DNA of 64,000 nucleotides from DATKBT01 sp035546295 (GTDB lineage Bacteria; Acidobacteriota; Thermoanaerobaculia; Multivoradales; Multivoraceae): contig DATKBT010000027.1 in the NCBI GenBank assembly GCA_035546295.1, positions 1-64,000 on the forward strand, given 5' to 3'. The translations under genes and the position numbers were made by a program. Of the stretch, positions 1 to 9,400 are shown piece by piece. The notes under the pieces are model-generated. The model made no database searches, was not told the origin of the DNA, and worked only from the letters and a program-made list of their open reading frames with translations. Numbering within the stretch: the stretch's first letter is position 1; the number at the start of each line of letters is the position of its first letter.

Positions 1-533
1 AGGTACCACTCACCGCCGGAGCCGTGCACGTCCTGCCCCTCGATCGAGTCCGGACCGGCGTCCTGGGCGTAGGTGTAGAGCGGCCAGCCTCCGTAGGTGA
101 CCTGGGTCGAGCCGTCCCGTCGCTGGAGGGTGCCGAGCAACTCCTGGCGGAGACCTGCCGGCACCTGCGGCTCGCCGTCGCTCAGGAGCGGTGGCCAGGC
201 CTCGGCGCAGACGTCGTAGCAGTTGCTCTCGCCGGCCGAGTCGGCCGTGAACATGTACAGCGCTCGCCCGTCGCCGGTGGTCAGGTACGCCCCGTACGGC
301 TCGCGCTGGGCGGTCGCCAGCCGGGCTCCTCCCATCGTCGTCAGGGTTCCGGGCTCGTCTCCGAGGCCGCCCGCTCCGGACTCGTCCGCCTCCGCGGCAC
401 CGGCCTCCGCCTCCTCGTCGAGGTCGATCGGCTCGTCCTCGGCCTCGGGCGCGCAACCGAACGCGAGGCTTGCGGCCAGGGTCATCGCGGCGATCAGCCG
501 CAAGCTGGTGGTCCCTTTCCTCTGAGGCTCCAT
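1..533 (-). CDS. Secreted lipoprotein with Yx(FWY)xxD-type repeats, 3' end off the window
   Basis: The reading frame starts at an ATG at 533 and runs off the left edge, so the C-terminus is missing (177 codons visible). The N-terminus has a basic segment, a hydrophobic stretch and a lipobox-like LAFGC, with Cys about residue 27, so it is probably a lipoprotein. A Glu/Asp/Ala-rich linker (about residues 28-60) follows. The folded part shows GRALYMFTADSAGESNCYD, CAEAWPPL and GGWPLYTYAQD, the Y-x-[FWY]-x-x-D signature of the secreted-repeat family (COG4315). Members are exported proteins whose biochemical role is not established. An AGGAG lies 7 bases before the ATG. Family assignment is firm; function is unknown. 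Confidence 0.85.
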   Translation of the reverse strand, partial: MEPQRKGTTSLRLIAAMTLAASLAFGCAPEAEDEPIDLDEEAEAGAAEADESGAGGLGDEPGTLTTMGGARLATAQREPYGAYLTTGDGRALYMFTADSAGESNCYDVCAEAWPPLLSDGEPQVPAGLRQELLGTLQRRDGSTQVTYGGWPLYTYAQDAGPDSIEGQDVHGSGGEWY

Positions 534-985
534 CTCTGCTGCTCCTGTTCGATCGGAAGTTCGTTCCTCGTCTATGGGCAAAGATGCCGGCTCTCCCCAT
601 CCGCCGTGAGCGCCTCAGGGGACCCTGTGGACCCTGTGGACCCTGTGGAGCGTACCGCACAGAAGCGCGGATGCTGGACCGAGGGACGATCGTGGCGCTC
701 AGGCGTCCCACTCCATGCTCGCGCTTGCTGCTCAGAGCACAGCAAGATGGCTGCCAGGCGAGCGATCTGACCGGCCGACGGCGACTTCCTGAGCCCCAGG
801 CCTCAGCGGACGGGTCGCGTCGGTGGGCGAGCGGCTCCTGGCGATTCGGGTGGCGAGCGCTCGTGTTACAGGACACTAGCTGCCGTGCGCAACGCCAGCG
901 CAAGGACGGCGGAAGATCGCCGGAGAGCGCTCGGTCGACCGTGGCGACGCTGCCGCCGACGCGTCGGCTCGCTTATGCTCCTGAA
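534..985. other. Gene-free divergent region
   Basis: This stretch separates the lipoprotein (minus) from the small membrane protein (plus) and must hold both promoters. Open frames here have the arginine-rich, low-complexity look of antisense frames in GC-rich DNA, and I see no credible protein. The only clear structure is a short tandem repeat at 621-647. A TATGCT at 974-979 could be a -10 element for the gene at 986. Confidence 0.6.
621..647. repeat. 9-bp tandem repeat, three units
   Basis: GACCCTGTG is present three times in perfect tandem, in the non-coding divergent region about 90 bases upstream of the lipoprotein start. The unit length is a multiple of three and no frame stop is created. 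No function can be assigned. Confidence 0.9.
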
Positions 986-1426
986 ATGTCGATCTCACCG
1001 GAGTCTCGCCGTCTCGCCGGGATTCTCCTCGTCGTTCTGCCGACCGTCATGTACGGCGGCGTCACCGTGCTCGGCTTTCTGATCCACGATCCCGCCTACA
1101 CCGAGAACGAGCTCCGTCAGGATCTGTGGCGGGCCGGTCATGCGCACGCCGGCGTTCTCCTGATTCTTTCTCTCGTCGCGCTGCGCTACGTCGACGAAGC
1201 CGCGCTGTCTGCCCGTGCGAAGTGGTTCGCTCGCGCGGCGATCCCCGCCTCTGCGATCCTGCTCCCGGCCGCCTTCTTCTTCTCCATGCTGAGGCCGGGC
1301 GCCACCGAGCCCAATGGCTTCATCTACCTCGCGTATGTGGGTGCGGTGGTGCTGGCGCTCGGTGTCCTCGTCCTGGGCGTGGGTCTCCTGCGCCGACCCC
1401 GGGAAGGGAGACGCCCCCTGGAGTGA
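986..1426 (+). CDS. Small integral membrane protein, unknown function
   Basis: A 146-residue protein with four predicted membrane spans: about residues 10-30 (ILLVVLPTVMYGGVTVLGFL), 52-66 (HAGVLLILSLVAL), 82-100 (AAIPASAILLPAAFFFSM) and 112-134 (IYLAYVGAVVLALGVLVLG). It ends in a basic Arg-rich tail. The first loop carries a His-x-His pair (RAGHAHAG), and a conserved-looking PGATEPNGF precedes the last span. I chose the ATG at 986. There is no Shine-Dalgarno sequence, but TATGCT lies 7 bases upstream, compatible with a leaderless transcript. I do not recognise the family. Confidence 0.65.
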   Translation: MSISPESRRLAGILLVVLPTVMYGGVTVLGFLIHDPAYTENELRQDLWRAGHAHAGVLLILSLVALRYVDEAALSARAKWFARAAIPASAILLPAAFFFSMLRPGATEPNGFIYLAYVGAVVLALGVLVLGVGLLRRPREGRRPLE

Positions 1427-1602
1427 GCGGACCCGTCGGCGTGGAGGATCGCCTCGCCGTCGGGCGGGGACGGTGCTCGACGCTCGACGATCTCGAGAAG
1501 CCCATGCGGAGCAGGCCGCAGAGGTGGCGCGAGAGGTGCGGGGCCGCACAGGCCGCGCGGGGGCGGGGATGCGTCCGAACGTCTCGGTGCAACCGAGACG
1601 GC

Positions 1603-2220
1603 TCAGTCGATCGCGGCCGGAGTCTCGTGGACGACATTTCCGTGGGCGGCCACCGCCGAGCCTTCGACGAACGCGTCGCCGTCCGGCTCGTAGCGCAGGG
1701 TCCACACCCGCACACCGGCGCCGGTGGAGAGCTCGAGGACGAGCACCGGAGACGGCTCGGTCGTCTCCACGGCCCGGAAGGAGAGGCGCCCGAGCTGGAC
1801 GAAGTCGTCGAAGAGCACCCAGCCCTCACCATCACTCGACCCGGTCTCGCGCACGCGCAGCATCCAGCGCTGCCCGTCGTCCCACATACGCCGCCCCTGC
1901 TCGTCCTCCTCCACCGCCGCGAACAGCTCCACCACCTCGTCGGCGCCGTCGGCGTCGAGGTCCAGGGTGACGGAGTCCAGCAGGGCGGAGTAGGGCTCGG
2001 GCAAAGACCCGCGCAGGATTGGCGCGGGCCCGTCGGCGGCCTCGGGCAGCGGGGCCGCGGCTGCCGTCGAATCCTGGCTGTCGGCGGTGGTGGCTTCGGT
2101 CGCCTCCCTCTGCTTCGGTGGCGCCCACGGCGAGAGCGGCGCCAGGGCCAGCCCGGCGAGGAGCCCGGCGACCCCCGCCGCCAGGGCGATGGCGAACAGA
2201 GTTGCCCCGGAGCTCCTCAT
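1603..2220 (-). CDS. Exported or membrane-anchored hypothetical protein
   Basis: A 205-residue protein. Residues 5-30 are hydrophobic (a signal peptide or anchor). A Thr/Ala-rich low-complexity segment follows (about 38-65), then an acidic alpha/beta domain with LDLDADGADEVVELFA, which resembles the D-x-D-x-D-G calcium-binding loops of FG-GAP/VCBS-like repeats. The C-terminal half is beta-rich (VLVLELSTGAGVRVWTLRYE). It lies 39 bases downstream of the broken glutaredoxin-like gene on the same strand and may be co-transcribed with it. No family recognised; probably acts outside the cytoplasm. Confidence 0.65.
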   Translation of the reverse strand: MRSSGATLFAIALAAGVAGLLAGLALAPLSPWAPPKQREATEATTADSQDSTAAAAPLPEAADGPAPILRGSLPEPYSALLDSVTLDLDADGADEVVELFAAVEEDEQGRRMWDDGQRWMLRVRETGSSDGEGWVLFDDFVQLGRLSFRAVETTEPSPVLVLELSTGAGVRVWTLRYEPDGDAFVEGSAVAAHGNVVHETPAAID

Positions 2221-2259
2221 GTGCCGCTTTCCAGCGAGAACTCGCCACCGGACGGGATT

Positions 2260-2519
2260 TCAGCCGCAGGCATCACGAACGCGTCCTCGGAGGCCGCGCT
2301 CCCTCGGTGCGACGCGCCGCAGCCGCGCCGGGTCCACACGGTACTCGAACAGCTTGCGCTCGCCGAGGAAGCCGACCGGGATCTCGCTTCGGTGGGCGCG
2401 CTCGAGCTCCGCGTCCTCGTCGATGGCCTCACGAACGTGAGCTCGACTTCCGGCGCTCTCGGGGTCCGCAGCAGCTCCATCGCCCCGTCGCAGAGCGGGC
2501 AGCCGGCGGTGCCGTACAC
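2260..2519 (-). pseudogene. Frameshifted glutaredoxin-like (DUF836) gene
   Basis: Two adjacent minus-strand frames together give a DUF836 glutaredoxin-like protein. The upstream frame reads VYGTAGCPLCDGAMELL, with the CxxC motif Cys-Pro-Leu-Cys, then EVELTFV. The downstream frame continues AIDEDAELERAHRSEIPV then FLGERKLFEYRVDP, the usual DUF836 ending. The frames meet at about 2429-2432, where one missing base accounts for the break. The start is uncertain: GTG at 2519 begins exactly at the conserved strand, but there is no clear ribosome site. Family members are small thioredoxin-fold redox proteins. As read, the protein ends in an unrelated arginine/serine-rich tail. Whether this is a pseudogene or a consensus error cannot be told from the sequence. 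Confidence 0.7.
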
Positions 2520-2699
2520 CGCGAGCCCGTGCGCGAGGCCCGTTCGCGGTGCCGGCGGCGCTCCAGCTCGCCAGTCCTGGAACGTCGCGGGTTCGAGCCG
2601 CTGCGCACGTTGCTGCGCTGAGGAGCGAACCGCCCTGACGGGCGAAATCCGACGACGCGCTGCGGGGCGACGCGTAGCTGTCACCCGACCGGCTCCTCC

Positions 2700-4067
2700 T
2701 CAACGGCACTCCTCGCTGACCACCTCGCCTTCGATCAGCACGGCACAGACGTGGCTCGTGTACTCGAACGGATCGCCGTCGTAGAGCACCAGGTCGCCAT
2801 CCTTGCCCACCTCGAGCGAGCCGACGCGATCGTCGATGCCCAGCAGCCGTGCCGCGTCGAGAGTCACCGCGGCCAGCGCCTGCTCGGAGGAGAGGCCGTT
2901 GGCGGCGTAGTGGGCGACCTCGAAGAGCAGCACGCGGGTCTTCGGCACGTAGCCCTCGTGTCCGGTCTGGACCGCGAACGGGATGCCGGCGTCGCGCAGG
3001 ATCCGGGCAATCTCGAAAGTCTTGTTGGGGATCCGGGCGCGGGCCGGGTGGAGGAAGACCGGCACCCCGGCCTCCTCGATCTGGTCGAGCACGAGGTAGG
3101 ACTCGGCGGCGCCGTCGAGCACCATGTCGAAGCCGAACTCGCGCTGCAGCCGCAGCGCGGAGACGATGTCGGTCGCGGTGTTCGCATTGACCATCAGCGT
3201 GAGCTCGCCGTCGAGCGCCGCCGCCAGCGTCTCGTTTCGCAGGTTGCGCGACGGGCCGGGGCCGCCGCCCTCCCCGTCCTCGGCTCTTCGCTCAGCTCCC
3301 TCGTCGGCCCTCTCTTCCGCCTCGCGCCGCTGGTTGCGGTACTCCTGCGCCTCGAGCAGCGCGCCGCGCAGCATGGCGATGCCCTTGGCGAGGGTGCCCG
3401 GCGTATCGAAGTCCGAGTCGAGCCGGCCGATCGTCACCGCCAGCATCTTCGACGGCTCGACCAGCGCCTCCTCGACCGTGGCGCCTCTGGTCTTGACGAT
3501 CATCGTCTGCCCCGAGATCAGCGCGCCGGGGCCGTGCCCGGTGTGGAGCGTCGTGATCCCGAAGCCGCGGACGTACTCGATCAGCTCCTCGCGGGCGTTG
3601 TAGGCGTCGATGGCGCGCAGCTCGGGCTGGATCGGCGACGACGTCTCGAGCTGGTCCTGGTCGCGGACCGGGCCGATCGCGCTGTTGTAGGCGCCGGACA
3701 GGCCGACGGTCGAGCGCACGTCGACCAGGCCGGGCGTGACCACGGCGGCCTCGAGGACCCTGGCGCCGTCCGGAATCGACACCGAGGAGGCCGGACCGAC
3801 GGCCGTGATCCTGCCGTCCTCGACGAGCACGACGCCGTCGGAGATCGGCCCCCCCGCCAGGGTATGGACCGTCTCGCCACGCACCGCCACGACCTGCGCG
3901 AAGACGGCGCCGGCGCCGAACGGGAGCGCCAGCAGGAGGAAGGCCAGGCGCAAGGCCAGGCAAAGAGTGGACGCCGCGAGCGCCGGCCGCAGTCGGCGGG
4001 CTCGAGCGCAGGTCTCCCGGGTGGCGGAGCCGGCGAGTCGGACGGACTGGATCGACGTGCCGATCAT
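2700..4067 (-). CDS. Amidohydrolase-fold protein lacking metal ligands
   Basis: A 455-residue exported protein: N-terminal basic region, hydrophobic signal (about residues 35-58), then the beta-sandwich start VVAVRGETVHTLAGGPISDG and a TIM-barrel layout ending VGSLEVGKDGDLVLYDGDP. That order is the imidazolonepropionase/D-hydantoinase-like amidohydrolase superfamily. The usual metal ligands are missing: the first-strand HxH is VDVRSTVG, the mid-barrel His sites read MVNANTATDI and DMVLDGAAESY, and the late Asp site reads QTGHEG. It therefore looks catalytically dead or a structural partner. The start is the ATG at 4067, which overlaps the stop of the complete amidohydrolase upstream by four bases (ATGA), so translation is probably coupled. 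Confidence 0.85.
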   Translation of the reverse strand: MIGTSIQSVRLAGSATRETCARARRLRPALAASTLCLALRLAFLLLALPFGAGAVFAQVVAVRGETVHTLAGGPISDGVVLVEDGRITAVGPASSVSIPDGARVLEAAVVTPGLVDVRSTVGLSGAYNSAIGPVRDQDQLETSSPIQPELRAIDAYNAREELIEYVRGFGITTLHTGHGPGALISGQTMIVKTRGATVEEALVEPSKMLAVTIGRLDSDFDTPGTLAKGIAMLRGALLEAQEYRNQRREAEERADEGAERRAEDGEGGGPGPSRNLRNETLAAALDGELTLMVNANTATDIVSALRLQREFGFDMVLDGAAESYLVLDQIEEAGVPVFLHPARARIPNKTFEIARILRDAGIPFAVQTGHEGYVPKTRVLLFEVAHYAANGLSSEQALAAVTLDAARLLGIDDRVGSLEVGKDGDLVLYDGDPFEYTSHVCAVLIEGEVVSEECR

Positions 4068-5473
4068 CGCCACTCTCCCGCGTGAAGGGCCGCCGCCTCG
4101 TCGTGAGCGTGCTGGGCCGAGAAGTCGTCGTAGACGCGGTAGCCGCCGACCGCGTACTCGCGGTGCTCGGGGTCGTCGAGGTCGAAGACCTTCTCCCCCT
4201 CGACCCACACCTCCTCGACCTTGGTGTACACACTGAGCGGGTCGCCCGAGAGCAGGATCAGGTCGGCGTCCTTGCCGACCTCGAGCGATCCGATTCGATC
4301 CTCGAGGCCGAGCTGGCGGGCGGGGACGAGAGTGAGCCCGGCGAGCGCGGCCTCTCGCGACATCCCGTAGCGCACCGACATCGCGGCGCCGCGCATCAGG
4401 AAGCGCGAGTCGGTGATGCCGTCGTCGGTGTTGAAGCTGACCGGCACCCCGGCCCGCTCGAGGATCGCGCCGGACTCCATCGTCCAGCCCAGCGCCTCCT
4501 CCTTGCCGCCGAACGAGTCGATGAAGGTGAGCGAGACCGAGGTGCCGGCCGCGGCGATCTCGTCGGCGACCTTCCAGGCCTCCGAGCCGTGCTGGATCAC
4601 GGGCGTGAAGCCGAACTCCCGGCCGAGGCGAAGCAGGGTGCTGATGTCGTTGTGGCGGTGGCTGTGGAACTGGACGATGCGCTTCCCCTCGAGGATCTCG
4701 ACCAGCGCCTCCATCGGCAGGTTGCGTGGCGGCGGGGTGGCGCCGGCGCGGTCGTCCTGGAGCTTCTCGAGGTGCTCCTGAGCCTGGATGTACTGCTGGC
4801 GCACCACCGCCGCGCTCTTGCCCCGCGTCCCCGGCGCCGGCGGCTGGCGCATCGAGTTCGTGCCGTTGGCCATCTTCATCGAGCCGCACACGTCGCGGAG
4901 CGGGTCCTCGCAGAACAGCCAGTCCTCGACGGTGCGCGGGTCCTTGCGCAGCTTGAGGTGCACGGTCTGGCCGCTCATCAGCAGCCCCGAGCCCGGCATC
5001 ACGTTGGCGGTGGTAATGCCGCCGGCCCGCGCACGCCAGAAACCGTCGCTGCGCACGTCCACGGCGTCGAGCGCTCGGGCGTCCGGGTGGGTGGGCGCGG
5101 ACTGATCGCCGCCCGAGGGCCCGCCGACGTGCGAATGGGTGTCGACGAGGCCCGGCATGATCACCTTGCCCCCGGCGTCGACTGTGGTGGCGCCGTCCGG
5201 GACCCGGGTTCCGGGTCCGCCGACGGCCGTGATCCTGCCTCCCTCCACGACGACGACTCCGTTCTCGATGGGGGCGCCCGCGATCGGGATCACCCGGGCG
5301 CCGGTGAAGGCGACCGGGGCCTCCTGGGCGGCGAGGGGTTTCGTAGCGGGCAGGAGCCATGAAGCCATCAGGACCCCCTGGGCGGCGAGCGTGAAGAACC
5401 TCGCCGCCGAGGGCGCCGAAAGAGCCCTCGAGGCCCGGGGCCGGGACGAACGTCGAAGCATGAGTGTCTCCAC
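4064..5473 (-). CDS. Secreted metal-dependent amidohydrolase
   Basis: A 469-residue exported member of the amidohydrolase superfamily. A signal peptide occupies about residues 27-49, ending PLAAQ. The barrel carries the usual metal ligands: HxH in VDTHSHVGG, the HSHRHND strand, IQHGSEAW, and the Asp pair in SFNTDDG. The C-terminus ends with DRIGSLEVGKDADLILLSGD, typical of imidazolonepropionase-like members. It probably hydrolyses a cyclic amide or peptide-like substrate in the periplasm; the substrate cannot be read from sequence. It is the promoter-proximal gene of a pair, its stop overlapping the next start. An ATG at position 5473 was used. Confidence 0.88.
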   Translation of the reverse strand: METLMLRRSSRPRASRALSAPSAARFFTLAAQGVLMASWLLPATKPLAAQEAPVAFTGARVIPIAGAPIENGVVVVEGGRITAVGGPGTRVPDGATTVDAGGKVIMPGLVDTHSHVGGPSGGDQSAPTHPDARALDAVDVRSDGFWRARAGGITTANVMPGSGLLMSGQTVHLKLRKDPRTVEDWLFCEDPLRDVCGSMKMANGTNSMRQPPAPGTRGKSAAVVRQQYIQAQEHLEKLQDDRAGATPPPRNLPMEALVEILEGKRIVQFHSHRHNDISTLLRLGREFGFTPVIQHGSEAWKVADEIAAAGTSVSLTFIDSFGGKEEALGWTMESGAILERAGVPVSFNTDDGITDSRFLMRGAAMSVRYGMSREAALAGLTLVPARQLGLEDRIGSLEVGKDADLILLSGDPLSVYTKVEEVWVEGEKVFDLDDPEHREYAVGGYRVYDDFSAQHAHDEAAALHAGEWR

Positions 5474-5551
5474 GGGAATGGAAAGTCCCGGGAAGGTTAA
5501 CCCGTAGCCGCCGGCCGGGTCACCCGGCGTGTCGCTCGCTCGTGGCGCCGT

Positions 5552-5585
5552 CGAGGATCAGCGGACGCCGAGGATCAGCGGACGC
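5552..5585. repeat. 17-bp tandem direct repeat, two units
   Basis: CGAGGATCAGCGGACGC occurs twice in perfect tandem. The second unit covers the stop codon region of the doubtful small minus-strand frame at 5575-5811. No function is evident. Confidence 0.85.
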
Positions 5586-5811
5586 GCCGCAGCGCCAGCA
5601 CTGCCGCAACCGCCAACCAGGCCGCCAGGATCCCGAGGGCGAGGTTCTCGAGCGTCGAGATCTCGAGCGGCTGCCGACGACGAACGCCGTCAGGTCCTCG
5701 GCGCGGGGGCGCCGGGATCTCGCTGCGCGCGGGATCCGGAGCACTCAGAGCCTGCGGTTGCCCGGCAGCCGGTCGACTGCTGCTGGGCGCAGACACGCTT
5801 CCTCGCAACAA
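5575..5811 (-). CDS. Doubtful small protein with C-terminal membrane helix
   Basis: A 78-codon frame whose N-terminal half is low-complexity (Ser/Arg/Pro) but whose C-terminus reads ISTLENLALGILAAWLAV followed by AAVLALRRVR, a convincing single membrane span with a basic tail. A later in-frame start would leave essentially the tail-anchored helix. There is no homologue I recognise. It could equally be a chance frame in GC-rich DNA. Confidence 0.25.
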   Translation of the reverse strand: MLRGSVSAPSSSRPAAGQPQALSAPDPARSEIPAPPRRGPDGVRRRQPLEISTLENLALGILAAWLAVAAVLALRRVR

Positions 5812-5913
5812 ACGGAGCTCGCGCGAGAACGAGGGGAACCTGACGGGCAGTCTCGCCGAGCTCGGGGCAGATCCCCCTAAGCCCGGCCGGCGCTGCCCGC
5901 CCGGCTCGAGGGC

Positions 5914-6087
5914 TCAGATCGGGGCTCTGCCCCGCAATGCGCTCATGATCGCCGAAACGATCAGCAGCACGAGGAAGATCACGAACAGGATCTTGGCGAT
6001 GCCGGCGGCCGCGCCGGCGATGCCGGTGAAACCGAAGATCGCTGCCACCAGCGCGAGAACGAAGAACACGAGGGCCCAACCCAACAT
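5914..6087 (-). CDS. DUF1328 (UPF0391, YtjA-like) small membrane protein
   Basis: A 57-residue hydrophobic protein with two membrane spans (MLGWALVFFVLALVAAIFGF, then ILFVIFLVLLIVSAIMSAL) separated by GIAGAAAGIAK. The length and the MLGWAL...GFTGIAGAAAGIAKILF pattern are those of the DUF1328/UPF0391 family, small inner-membrane proteins of unknown role that are often stress-induced in proteobacteria. The start is secured by a perfect AAGGAGGT seven bases upstream. It stands alone with non-coding DNA on both sides. Confidence 0.93.
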   Translation of the reverse strand: MLGWALVFFVLALVAAIFGFTGIAGAAAGIAKILFVIFLVLLIVSAIMSALRGRAPI

Positions 6088-6497
6088 GACGAGGACCTCC
6101 TTTTGGCGTTTCCGCGGGGAACCGAAACGACTCGGCCCCACATGCGTCGTTTCTTGTTCGCAAATCCCGTGCCCACCCGAGCCCGCAGGGGCTCGTCGAT
6201 CTCGGCGAGACGCCGACGGGCGATCGGCGACGACCTGTGCGAACGACTTGGTGAATCGGCAGCTCGATGCTTCCGCTCTTCTCTCCGCTCTTCTCTGCGG
6301 CCTTCTCGGCGGGACGGGCTCGGAGCACGAGGCCGACGGCTGCGTCGGCCCTCGAGACTCCCAGTTCCGGCCGCTCCGCTCGCGGCGCGGAGTCTCGACG
6401 AGAAGTCCTGCCAGCCCACGCAGAACGCCCCTCCAGACCTGAGCCGTCTCATCGAGTATCCTGTCGGTCTCATCGCCAGGTGCTGGGAGGGGCCGCG
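6088..6497. other. Gene-free divergent region
   Basis: The stretch holds the promoters for the DUF1328 gene (minus) and the Calx-beta gene (plus). An open frame runs in phase into the Calx-beta gene from upstream but is Ser/Arg-rich without a credible domain, and a good ribosome site (GGGAGGGG at 6485-6492) marks the later start. No other structure noticed. Confidence 0.55.
6095..6102 (-). promoter_or_regulatory. Consensus Shine-Dalgarno AAGGAGGT
   Basis: Read on the minus strand this is AAGGAGGT, a full match to the anti-16S consensus, seven bases before the DUF1328 ATG at 6087. It is the strongest ribosome site in the window and fixes the start of a gene too small to be trusted on length alone. 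Confidence 0.9.
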
Positions 6498-9400
6498 ATG
6501 TTCGACACCACAGTGCACCCGCGATCGGTCCTGCGAGCGATCGGGTTGTTCCTCGCCGCGTTCGCCATTCCGCTCGCTGCTCGAATCCACGCCCAGACGA
6601 CCGTCTCCTTTCGCACGGCCGAGGCACGGGGCGGCGAGCTCGACTCGCGGATCGTCCTCACCCTCGAACGAGATGGAGCCGCCGGAGCCTTCACGGTCGA
6701 CGTCGCCGTCGTCGGCGGCACCGCGACTCCGGGAGAGGACTTCGCTCCGCCGCCGACCGCGATCAGCTTCGACGAGGAGCAGACGAGCGTCGATCTGGTG
6801 CTCGTTCCCGCCTACGATGACGACATCGAGGGGAACGAGACGGTCGAGCTGAGGCTCTCCTCACCGACCCGAGGCGTGAGCCTCGGAGCCAATGCCGTCG
6901 TCACCGCACTGATCCAGGAGTCGGGCGTCTGCCGGTTCTCGTCCGACGTCTTTTCCGCGCCCGAGGGGGTCTCGGCGGAGGTGACGGTGCGGCGGGTCGG
7001 CGGCGACGCCGGCGAGCTCTCCTGCCAGGCTTTCGCATCCGCCAGCCAGGGCCCCAACGCAGCGACAGAGGGGGTCGATTTCGAACCGGTGAGTGAAGTC
7101 CTTTCCTTTCCCGATCGATCCACGGCCGAGCAGACGTTCTCAGTGCCCATCCTCCAGGACGACGACGACGAGGGTGTCGAGCCGGAGGTCGTCGCGCTGG
7201 GCATCAGCTCGCCGCTCACCAATGTCGACACGGCTCGGCTCCAGATCCTCGACGACGATGGAGCGGCCTCGTACTTTTACTTCGTTCGGTCCGAGAGCGA
7301 GGCGGAGGAGGACGACGGCGTGGCGACGGTCGAGGTGCTCAGGGCCGGCAACCTCGACGGCACTGCTCGGATCGAGGTCGTGGTGGCGGTCGGCGGCGAC
7401 GCTCGACTGGGTGCAGACTTCCAGCTCGCGGTGCCGACGATCCTGATCTGGGGCCAGTCGGAGGGCGGCACCAGGGCGTTCGACGTCGAGCTCATCGCGG
7501 ACGCCCGGGTCGAGCCCGCCGAGACGGTGCTCCTGCAGCTGACCGATCTGAGTGCCTCGGCGACGCTGCCGGTGCTCATCGATCCCTCCTTCCATGTCCT
7601 CACCATCGCGGATTCCGGGAGCCCGGATCCCGAGGCAGGAGTGCTCCGCTTCACCTCCCAGAGGTTCACCGCCAGCGAGGGCGGCGACCAGATCGAGGTG
7701 GGCGTCGTGCGCGAGAGCGGTTCGGACGGCGCCGTTTCGATCGACCTCTGCTTCGGCGACGGCACCGCGGACGTCCTCGATCTCGAGCTGCCAGCTTCGA
7801 CTCGGCTCTCCTGGGGCGAGGGGGAGTCCGGCGAGCGCCGGGTGGCGATCGGCGCGTTCGACGACGAGACGATCGAAGGCACCGAGGCCATCGCCGTCGA
7901 GCTGTGCGATCCCTCCGTGCCGGTCGACCTGGGCGAGCCGAGTCTGGCGACCCTGCTCCTCTTCGACAACGACTTCTCGACGTCCGCACAGGTCCTCCTC
8001 GAGGGGCCCGCCGCGCTGCCGCAGGATCCGCTCGTCGTCGACGGGCCTGCGGGCAACGGGATCGTGCTGTGGGTGGCGCCCGACGGCGACGGACTCGGGC
8101 TCTTCGCACGACTCCTCAGCGTCGATGGCGCCCCCGTCGGGCAGTCCTTCCGGGTCGACGCGGAGGCGGCGGGAAGCTCGGAGCAGCCCTCCGCCGTCAT
8201 CCGGGCCGACGGGACGATCGTCGTCGTCTGGCGACAGAGCGCTGCCGACGATCGCCTGCCCCCTGCTGGCGATCGTTCCCTCCACACCGCCCGCCTGGCG
8301 GGATTCGAGGCCCGTGTGCTCGCCACCACCTTGACGCCCGCCGGCGCGGTCGAGGGTCCGCCGATCGTCGTCTTCGCCAGCGAGTCGGGGGGCTCCCGGA
8401 ACCCGGAGGTCGGAGCGGCGCGCGACGGCGATCTGGTCGTCACCTGGGAGGACGATGGCTCCGTCCAGGGCAGGTTGTTCGACGCGGCGCTCGAGCCACG
8501 CACGCCGATTCTCGATCTGAGCGACCCGCGCGGCGGCGAGGAGCACGCCCTCGCGGTCGCCGCCTCGGGACAGTTCGTCGTCGTCTGGGTGGTGCCGGCG
8601 GCACCGAGCGGCGACGGAACGATCGTCGCTCGCGGCTTCTCGGATCTCGGGGTCGCGAGGACCGAGGGTGAATCGGTCACCGCGAACCCGATGGCCTCGT
8701 CGCCGGCTGTGGCGGTCGACGACGCGGGCAGTGCCTTCGTCGTCTTCGTCGAGCCCGGGGAGGACGGCACGTTGGACGTCTTCGGCCGGCTCTTCGACCG
8801 GCGTGGCACCTGGGGGGGGCCCAAGGTCCGCGTCAACGGAAACTCCGCCGGCAATCAGAGCTCGCCGCGCGTCGACATGAACTCGATCGGCGACGTCGCG
8901 GTCGTCTGGCAGAGCGATCCCGCCGGTGCGTCGGGGACGATCGGGGCCGAGAGCAGCAGCATCGTCGCCCGCTTCTTGGCCCTCGACGGGTCGGCGCGCA
9001 GCGGCGACATTCGAGTGGCGGAGACGCAGGCAGGCAGTCCGCCGGCGAGCCCCGACATCGCGATCGATGACGAGGACGAGGTGATCGTGGTGTACGAGCG
9101 GCGGGCGCCCTCCGAGCAGTCCGAGGGTGTCTTCGCGCGCTCGATCGGTCCGACGCTGGCGTCTGCCCCGTGTCTGGAGAATGACCGGACGCTGTGCGTG
9201 CAGGGGGATCAACGGTTCCGTGTGCTCGTCGAGTGGCAGGACTTCGACGGCCGGTCGGGTTCGGGCCGGGCGGTCGCACTGACCCGAGACACGGGCTACT
9301 TCTGGTTCTTCGGTCCGGACAACATCGAGCTCCTGATCAAGGTGCTCGACGGCTGCGACGTCAACGACCGCTTCTGGGTCTTCGCGGGAGGTCTGACCAA

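Larger units (their letters stand above)
5474..5913. other. Mostly non-coding stretch with one doubtful small frame
   Basis: Between the amidohydrolase start and the DUF1328 gene I see no recognisable protein. It contains a 17-bp direct repeat (CGAGGATCAGCGGACGC at 5552-5568 and 5569-5585) and one small minus-strand frame with a plausible membrane helix, listed separately. The promoter of the amidohydrolase pair must lie here. Confidence 0.5.

Noticed and set aside
2560..2640. GGGTTCGAGCC resembling a tRNA T-loop
   Set aside because: No acceptor stem, D-arm or anticodon arm can be folded around it.
2700..5360. A single 886-codon minus-strand gene across both amidohydrolases
   Set aside because: Its first half is arginine-rich antisense-like text in the wrong frame over the complete amidohydrolase. 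The true genes overlap by four bases in different frames.
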